Assembly (NCBI GenBank): GCA_041569895.1
Contig: JBFFXF010000190.1
Coordinates: 1 to 14,171 of the forward strand
Direction of reading: 5' to 3'
Origin: JBFFXF01 sp041569895
GTDB taxonomy: Bacteria > Planctomycetota > UBA8108 > JACQVS01
Length of the DNA stretch: 14,171 bases
This document shows positions 7,774-12,083 of this stretch, one piece after another. Numbering within the stretch: the first letter of the stretch is position 1; every line of letters starts with the position of its first letter. The notes below the pieces were generated by a model. The model had not been told where the DNA came from. It was given only the letters and a program-made list of their open reading frames with translations, and did not search any database. The position numbers and the translations under genes are program-made.

Positions 7774-8577
7774 TCAGCGTCGGCGCCAGCCGCGGCGAGT
7801 CTCCGGCTGTCGAGACTCCGGCTCTCGCGTCCGCGAGCCCGGAGAGACGCGTGGCGGTACGGTCTCGTCGCGCCGTTCGTCGCGGTTCTCGACCGTTTCC
7901 CGGTACCGGCGCTCGCGCTGCGCGGCGACACGGCGCTCGTAGAAGCGCCGCAACTCGGCGATGTTCCGGAGCACCACCTGCTTGTCCTCCTCGGTGAGGC
8001 CGGCCGTGGCGTACGGTCCGATCAGGTTCAGGTACCGGAGGGCTTCCTCGTACTCGCCGAGGTACTCGTGGTGCCGCATCACACGCTCGATCGCGTCCGT
8101 CCGGGGCAACGCCGTGCCGGGATTCGCGAAGTAGATGCGATACGACCTGTTGGAGTCCCTGAAATTGCGCTCCAGGAGCTCGTAGTAGTCCCGGGCCTCG
8201 GCCTCGAGCTCCGCGCGCTCGGCGGGCGACTCGGCAAGCTCGATCTCCTCGAGGATCTCCTCGTAGACGAGGCGGTAGTGATGTCCCAGCCTCGACAGGG
8301 CCTCGCCATACTCCCGGAAGCACGTCGGGCAGCCGCCGGGCGAGATCTCCGTGGTGATGCGCTCGTACTCGACCGCCTTCTCGAGCTCCTGAACGTCCTG
8401 CCCCTCGCTCGCGACGTACCTCGCGACGGCCTCGGCGGCCTTCGCGCGGTAGTCCGTGATCGCCCTGGCCCTCTCGCGGGGCGTGGCGCGGTCCCAGTTC
8501 GTGCGGTGGACCTCGCTGCAGCCGACGAGCGACACGCCGGCGAGCGCCACGACCGACACCACTTGCTTCAGTTTCAT
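7774..8577 (-). CDS. Putative lipoprotein, helix-rich, with Arg-rich C-terminal tail
   Basis: Unrecognised 267-aa protein. The ATG at 8577 has an AGGAG SD 8 nt upstream and opens a clear type II signal peptide (MKLKQ, hydrophobic core, lipobox SLVGC with Cys20). The mature part is almost wholly helical and charged, with a CPTC (CxxC, residues 83-86) that could form a disulfide or bind metal. A tetratricopeptide-like helical pair (about 175-225, GEYEEALRYLNLIGPY) follows. The last 40 or so residues are Arg/Glu/Pro-rich and partly encoded by a 15-bp near-tandem duplication (7798-7827, 13 of 15 identical). It is transcribed alone, or as a distal gene after ndk, 300 bp away. An envelope role is inferred from the lipobox only. 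A start at 8787 is open in frame but would place the signal peptide internally. Confidence 0.85.
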   Translation of the reverse strand: MKLKQVVSVVALAGVSLVGCSEVHRTNWDRATPRERARAITDYRAKAAEAVARYVASEGQDVQELEKAVEYERITTEISPGGCPTCFREYGEALSRLGHHYRLVYEEILEEIELAESPAERAELEAEARDYYELLERNFRDSNRSYRIYFANPGTALPRTDAIERVMRHHEYLGEYEEALRYLNLIGPYATAGLTEEDKQVVLRNIAELRRFYERRVAAQRERRYRETVENRDERRDETVPPRVSPGSRTREPESRQPETRRGWRRR

Positions 8578-8878
8578 GGAAGTACTCCTGTTCAACGCCC
8601 GCGGACGCGACAGGCAAGAAAAGAGGTCGAAAGCCGGCACATCAGGGGCCGTCCTCGCCTCGTCACCTCTCTTCTTCTCCGGGAATCGCTGCCGGACAGC
8701 TCGCTTCCGGAAGGTTCGCTCCGTGCACTTCCCGTGCAGTTCGCTTCCGGGCGGTGGGTCCGTTCGCTCAAGGGTCGACGGTATCACACGCGTCGCGCGC
8801 GGTCAACGTCGAGGCGGCGGTCAACTTCCGTGCCCGGCGCCGTCGGCAAGGCGCATCGGACCTGTCAATCCGACGCCA
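8578..8878. other. Intergenic region between ndk and the lipoprotein gene
   Basis: 301 bp without a convincing gene. It holds a possible promoter for the lipoprotein gene (8806-8778) and, right after the ndk stop, a hairpin (8850-8877; two 4-bp stems around a small internal loop) without a U-run. It also contains the first copy of a 14-bp tandem repeat. A stretch at about 8695-8760 repeats CGTGCA and TTCGCT elements imperfectly. Confidence 0.6.
8778..8806 (-). promoter_or_regulatory. Possible sigma-70 promoter for the 267-aa lipoprotein
   Basis: The minus strand has TTGACC (8806-8801), 17 bp, then TACCGT (8783-8778): a good -35 and a weak -10 (TAnnnT). The leader would be about 195 nt. A second TTGACC at 8824-8819 has no -10 at the right distance. 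Confidence 0.3.
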
Positions 8879-8892
8879 TCAATCCGACGCCA
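8865..8892. repeat. 14-bp tandem duplication across the ndk stop codon
   Basis: TCAATCCGACGCCA occurs twice in perfect tandem (8865-8878 and 8879-8892). The second copy holds the ndk stop (TGA, 8881-8879) and the codons for the last residues; the first copy is the matching out-of-frame sequence just after the stop. Because the unit is not a multiple of three, the duplication does not extend the protein. Confidence 0.85.
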
Positions 8893-9331
8893 TCCAGCGG
8901 TCGTCGTCCATCGAGTACTCGACGAGCTCGGCCGGCGAGAAGAAGAGCGCGATCTCCTTCTCCGCGGCCGCCGTGGAATCGGAGCCGTGGATGAGGTTGA
9001 ACTGGTTCGATATCCCGTAGTCCCCGCGAATGGTGCCGGGTGCCGCCTCGAACGCGAAGGTCTTTCCCATCATGCCGCGGACCACCTCGACCGCCCGGTG
9101 CCCCTCGAGCACGGCGAAGACGACGGGACCCGAGAGCATGAATCGGAGAAGACCCTTGTAGAACGGCTTGCCGGCGTGAGCGGCGTAGTGCTTCTCGAGG
9201 AGCGCGCGCTCGACGACCGACATCTTCAGTCCGACGATCTTGAATCCCTTGTGCTCGAAGCGTTCGAGGAGCGCCCCGCAGAGCCGCCGCTGCACGGCGT
9301 CCGGCTTGAGGATCACCAGTGTTCGTTCCAT
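8879..9331 (-). CDS. ndk: Nucleoside diphosphate kinase
   Basis: Transfers the gamma-phosphate of ATP to nucleoside diphosphates through a phospho-histidine, balancing NTP and dNTP pools in the cytoplasm. The 150-aa product begins MERTLVILKPDAVQR, the typical Ndk N-terminus (Lys9 conserved). It carries LSGPVV, GTIRGDYG (99-106) and the active-site signature NLIHGSDS with catalytic His115. Length is slightly above the usual 140 or so because of a short C-terminal extension ending WMASD. The ATG at 9331 is preceded by AGGAAG about 13 nt upstream and GGGTGA close by. It is divergent from the sigma-54 activator at 9769. Identity is certain. Confidence 0.98.
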   Translation of the reverse strand: MERTLVILKPDAVQRRLCGALLERFEHKGFKIVGLKMSVVERALLEKHYAAHAGKPFYKGLLRFMLSGPVVFAVLEGHRAVEVVRGMMGKTFAFEAAPGTIRGDYGISNQFNLIHGSDSTAAAEKEIALFFSPAELVEYSMDDDRWMASD

Positions 9332-9450
9332 GTCACCCGCCGTCTTCCTGTCGAGTTGACGCCCCGGACGTCCTCACGCGTGCCGCCCTCGCGGTCGACA
9401 CCGTTACCGCCGATCTCGTCGCCCGACGACGTGCGTCGCGTTCCCGACGG

Positions 9451-9516
9451 CGAGAAACTGTCCACAAGCTGGAGAGCCCCGCGCTCTCCGGACCGCGCTG
9501 TCCACTCCGTTTCTCG
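9451..9516. other. Nested inverted repeat in the ndk/activator divergent region
   Basis: Outer arms CGAGAAAC (9451-9458) and GTTTCTCG (9509-9516) are perfect 8-bp complements. Inside them GGAGAGC-CCCGC-GCTCTCC (9471-9489) is a perfect 7-bp hairpin. CTGTCCAC is directly repeated at 9458-9465 and 9498-9505, exactly 40 bp apart. There is no U-run on either side. It may be a regulatory dyad or structured leader of ndk, whose start is 120 nt away. Confidence 0.45.
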
Positions 9517-9670
9517 GGCGCTGCGGTCAATGGGAACAGCTCGACGCCTCAAAAAAAAGCAGATCACCGGGCCGCTGTCAAACCGACAATGGAGAGAGTG
9601 TACACCGGTCGACGGCTGCCGTCGTCCCGATCCCCGCGCCGGTTTCCGGAAGCGGGCGGGGGTCTGATCC

Positions 9671-9710
9671 GCGTCCGTCCGCGTCGTTCCGCGTCGTTCC
9701 GCGTCGTTCC
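9671..9710. repeat. 10-bp tandem repeat upstream of the GAF/sigma-54 activator
   Basis: GCGTCGTTCC occurs three times without change (9681-9710), preceded by a one-mismatch copy GCGTCCGTCC (9671-9680). The array ends 58 bp before the activator ATG. A period of 10 places each copy on the same face of the helix. Confidence 0.9.
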
Positions 9711-9768
9711 GGCGGGTGGGGCGCCGGGTGCACGTCGAACGCCACGAACCAGCGTACCGTCGAGCTTG

Positions 9769-11508
9769 ATGAGCGAGCACCTGGAGAAGACCACGACCCG
9801 CGTGACGTCCGAGGCGCTCGCCGCCCGGTGGAACCAGATTCCCGATGAGGGCGAGGGCGGCGGTCTCGCCGACAGGGAGATCCCCCAGGGCGAGGGCGGC
9901 GACCTCGGCCTGCGCCTCCTGGCGGAGCTCGCCACCGATCGGACGAGCGGTGTCGAGTGGATCCGCGCGGCACTGATCGAGGTGCAGGAGATCACCGGCG
10001 CGGAGCGCGTCTTCTTCTTCGATGTCACCGGCTCGTCGGTCGGCGCCGGGGGAGCGACCGAGGCGGCGTCGGAGGTCGGCCAGTGTCTGCTGGCACTCGA
10101 CTACGACAAGGAGCCGATCTCGCGTCCGGAGGCGAAAATCCCGACGGCCGATCTCGAGGCCGCGGTGCGCGACCACCACGCGATCTTCTGTCTCGACGCC
10201 GTCGAGAAGGGTTCCGGGTCGGGCGGCGACAGCACACCGGCGCGCGGATTCGCGGTGGTCCCGCTCGTGGCGAGGAACGTGTGCCACGCGGTCGTCTACC
10301 TCGACCACCGCTTCCAGCCGATCTCCATCGCCGAGCGACAGGCGGACCGGCTGCTGATTCTGCTGCGGACCATCGGCTTCCGGTACGCGGTCGAGAAGCT
10401 GACGCACGAGAATCGCTCGCTCTGGTCCGACCTGCTGACACAGCGCGAGAAGCTGAAGTCGGTGGAATCGACCGCCGCGCAGGCGCCGCGCTCGCGGGCA
10501 CGAAAGACCGGCCGGCAGGGCTTCAAGGGGAACTACGACTCGATCGTGGCGTCGAGCGCGCCGATGGTCGAGATCTTCCAGCTGCTCGACCGGATTCGCA
10601 CGTCGAGTGCGCCCGTCCTGATCAACGGCGAGAGCGGCACCGGAAAGGAGCTCGTCGCGACGGCGATCCACCGCAACAGCCCGCGCAAGGACCGCGACTT
10701 CGTCTCGGAGAACTGCGGCGCGCTCACCGAGACGCTCCTCGAGAGCGAGCTCTTCGGCTACGTCAAGGGAGCGTTCACCGGGGCGACGCGCGACCACAAG
10801 GGACTCTTCGAGCTCGCCGACGGCGGCACGCTCTTCCTGGACGAGGTCGGCGACATGAGCCCCGCGATGCAGAAGAAGCTGCTGCGCAGCCTCCAGGAGG
10901 GCGTCGTCCGCCGGGTCGGCGGCAAGGAGTACATCAAGGTCGACGTTCGCATCATCTCCGCGACCAACAAGGACCTCCTGCAGGAGGTGCGGCGAGCCAA
11001 CTTTCGCGAGGACCTCTACTACCGCCTCAACGTCATCAACCTCCGGCTGCCGCCCCTGAGGGAGCGCCGCGAGGACGTCCCGGAGCTCGTCGAGTTCTTC
11101 CTCGCACAGCTCGCCAAGGAGACCGGCACCGAGAAGGTGATCTCGCCGGCCGCCATGCAGCTGCTGACCAAGTACAACTGGCCCGGCAACATCCGCGAGC
11201 TCCAGAACGAGGTGAAGCGCCTGTTCGCGATCTCCGACGCGCGCATCGAGGCCAACCTCCTCTCCGACGTCATCCGCCGCGGCGAGGGCCTCGACATGCT
11301 CTCCTCGAACCTCGAGGAGGAGCTCCGCTGCCTCACCCTCAAGGAGGCGCTCGAGAAGGTCGAGCGCGCCCTGATCAAGCGCGCCCTCCTCGCCAGCCAG
11401 GGCAACAAGAGCCAGGTCGCCAAGCAGCTGCAGATCCCCAAGACCAGCCTGTACAACAAAATCAGCAAATACCAGCTGGACAGGGAAGTGCAGGAGTCGC
11501 TGTACTGA
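9769..11508 (+). CDS. Sigma-54-dependent transcriptional activator (GAF-AAA+-Fis HTH)
   Basis: 579 aa; an enhancer-binding protein that opens sigma-54 promoters, here with an N-terminal GAF-type sensor instead of a receiver. Layout: GAF-like region about 30-215 (RVFFFDVTG ... RGFAVVPLVARNVCHAVVYLDHR); linker helix; AAA+ with Walker A GESGTGK (287-293), GAFTGA (334-339) and Walker B FLDE (356-359), with the arginine-finger region FREDLYYRLNV and LPPLRERREDV; Fis-type HTH near 535-570 (GNKSQVAKQLQIPKTSLYNK). All elements needed for sigma-54 activation are intact. The ATG at 9769 (TTG at 9766 also possible) has only a weak GAGC SD; the frame is open further upstream to 9319, but that stretch is low-complexity and unlike protein. 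The signal sensed is unknown. A Ser/Thr kinase gene follows on the same strand; kinase plus FHA- or GAF-type activators form pathways in myxobacteria, so a link is plausible but unproven. Confidence 0.96.
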   Translation: MSEHLEKTTTRVTSEALAARWNQIPDEGEGGGLADREIPQGEGGDLGLRLLAELATDRTSGVEWIRAALIEVQEITGAERVFFFDVTGSSVGAGGATEAASEVGQCLLALDYDKEPISRPEAKIPTADLEAAVRDHHAIFCLDAVEKGSGSGGDSTPARGFAVVPLVARNVCHAVVYLDHRFQPISIAERQADRLLILLRTIGFRYAVEKLTHENRSLWSDLLTQREKLKSVESTAAQAPRSRARKTGRQGFKGNYDSIVASSAPMVEIFQLLDRIRTSSAPVLINGESGTGKELVATAIHRNSPRKDRDFVSENCGALTETLLESELFGYVKGAFTGATRDHKGLFELADGGTLFLDEVGDMSPAMQKKLLRSLQEGVVRRVGGKEYIKVDVRIISATNKDLLQEVRRANFREDLYYRLNVINLRLPPLRERREDVPELVEFFLAQLAKETGTEKVISPAAMQLLTKYNWPGNIRELQNEVKRLFAISDARIEANLLSDVIRRGEGLDMLSSNLEEELRCLTLKEALEKVERALIKRALLASQGNKSQVAKQLQIPKTSLYNKISKYQLDREVQESLY

Positions 11509-11600
11509 TTCGGGGGCACCCTCGTTCCCGTTCCCGTTCCCGTGCCCGTTCCCGTGCCCGTTCCCGATAGGCTGCTCGAGGAGATGGCCGTCTCGTCCTC

Positions 11601-11692
11601 GACCGACCCGACTCCGATTCCGACCATTCCGACCCCGACTCCGATCCCGATACCGACCCCGATTCCGATTCCGATGGCCGACTCCGATGACC
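11601..11692. repeat. Degenerate hexanucleotide tract, unit GAYNCC
   Basis: A run of GACTCC, GATTCC, GACCCC, GATCCC and GATACC units with few interruptions. It is open in several frames but has no start/SD context and is low-complexity, so it is not called as a gene. Confidence 0.8.
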
Positions 11693-11710
11693 GTCTCGGG
11701 CGGTCCATTC

Positions 11711-11787
11711 TCACCGTCCACGGTTCACGGTCCACGGTCCACGGTCACGGTCCACGGTCACGGTCACGGTCACGAACCACGGTCACG
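11711..11787. repeat. Degenerate 6/7-bp tract, units GGTCAC and GGTCCAC
   Basis: Alternating GGTCCAC (7 bp) and GGTCAC (6 bp) units on the plus strand, about a dozen in all. The mixed period would destroy any reading frame, arguing for a nucleic-acid-level repeat rather than coding sequence. Confidence 0.8.
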
Positions 11788-11916
11788 TCATCCGCATTCC
11801 TCAATCCCGAGCCGCCCGGGCACGGGAACGGGCACGGGAGCAACGGGAACGGGAATGAGGGGACGTGCGAAACCCGCCACACCCCCGCACCCCCGACCAG
11901 TCCCGTGGTCCGGGAA

Positions 11917-11934
11917 TGTGGCAAAATCGCCACA
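11917..11934. promoter_or_regulatory. Operator-like dyad upstream of the kinase gene
   Basis: TGTGGC-AAAATC-GCCACA is a perfect 6-bp inverted repeat with a 6-bp, AT-rich spacer. It ends 8 bp upstream of a candidate -35. The position fits a transcription-factor site; the factor is unknown. Confidence 0.4.
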
Positions 11935-11941
11935 GAATCGC

Positions 11942-11970
11942 TGGAACCCCACCGGTGGCCGACTTAGAAT
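11942..11970 (+). promoter_or_regulatory. Possible sigma-70 promoter for the Ser/Thr kinase gene
   Basis: TGGAAC (11942-11947), 17 bp, then TAGAAT (11965-11970; 5 of 6 matches to TATAAT). Initiation near 11977 would give a leader of about 107 nt starting in a hairpin-forming region. Confidence 0.4.
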
Positions 11971-11975
11971 GACTG

Positions 11976-12030
11976 CCGAGAGTCGGGGTCGCCGGCGGTG
12001 ACGCCCGCTCTCGGACGACTGAGACTTTTT
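11976..12030 (+). terminator. Hairpin followed by T5 (weak terminator or attenuator)
   Basis: CCGAGAG (11976-11982) pairs with CTCTCGG (12008-12014); AGTCG (11981-11985) could alternatively pair with CGACT (12016-12020). A TTTTT run sits at 12026-12030. The gap between stem and T-run and the long loop make it a poor intrinsic terminator. Its place in the presumed kinase leader makes an attenuator possible. Confidence 0.25.
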
Positions 12031-12050
12031 CACAACACCCGCCCGCCGTC

Positions 12051-12062
12051 CCCCCCGGGGGG
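12051..12062. other. C6G6 palindrome upstream of the kinase SD
   Basis: A perfect 12-bp palindrome of six C then six G (a seventh C at 12050) ends about 10 nt before the AGGAG Shine-Dalgarno of the kinase gene. It could stabilise a hairpin next to the ribosome site. Confidence 0.5.
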
Positions 12063-12083
12063 AGACGCGTCCAGGAGACGGAC

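Larger units (their letters stand above)
9332..9768. other. Divergent intergenic region between ndk and the GAF/sigma-54 activator
   Basis: 437 bp with no credible gene; open frames here are Arg/Pro/Ser-rich and lack an SD. It contains a nested dyad (9451-9516), an A8 run (9551-9558) and, on the minus strand, a perfect -35 TTGACA (9581-9576) facing ndk without a recognisable -10. A 10-bp tandem repeat (9671-9710) also lies here. Confidence 0.6.
11521..11859. repeat. Inverted-repeat-bounded microsatellite locus
   Basis: The left arm (11521-11559) is built of TTCCCG/TGCCCG hexamers. The right arm (11818-11859) is its reverse complement: bases 11538-11559 pair perfectly with 11818-11839 (22 bp), and 11521-11537 pair with 11843-11859 at 16 of 17 positions after a 3-nt insertion. 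The 258-bp interior holds two other short-repeat families. A transcript would fold into a stem of about 39 bp. Confidence 0.85.
11509..12083. other. Repeat-filled intergenic region before the Ser/Thr kinase gene
   Basis: 575 bp with no credible gene. Order: inverted arm (11521-11559), GAYNCC-type tract (11601-11692), GGTCAC/GGTCCAC tract (11711-11787), opposite inverted arm (11818-11859), small dyad (11917-11934), a possible promoter (11942-11970), a hairpin followed by T5 (11976-12030), a C6G6 palindrome (12051-12062) and the kinase SD (about 12073-12077). Confidence 0.7.

Noticed and set aside
7687..8994. 435-codon plus-strand open frame opposite the 267-aa lipoprotein
   Set aside because: Runs through a lipoprotein gene with a good SD and lipobox and into the ndk 3' end; no start context or motifs of its own.
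9551..9558. A8 run as a minus-strand terminator
   Set aside because: No stem precedes the U-run on the minus strand, and no minus-strand gene ends there.
9589..9768. Upstream ATG extending the GAF/sigma-54 activator by 60 residues
   Set aside because: The added stretch is Arg/Pro/Ser-rich, includes the 10-bp tandem repeat and has no family-like sequence; ATG 9769 fits the domain layout.
9313..11721. 802-codon open frame on the minus strand opposite the GAF/sigma-54 activator
   Set aside because: Shadow of high-GC codon bias. The plus strand encodes a complete activator with all motifs, while the antisense product is Arg/Leu/Asp/Glu/Val-rich without domains.
11515..11870. CRISPR-like array
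   Set aside because: Units are only 6-7 bp, contiguous and degenerate, with no spacers and no cas genes.
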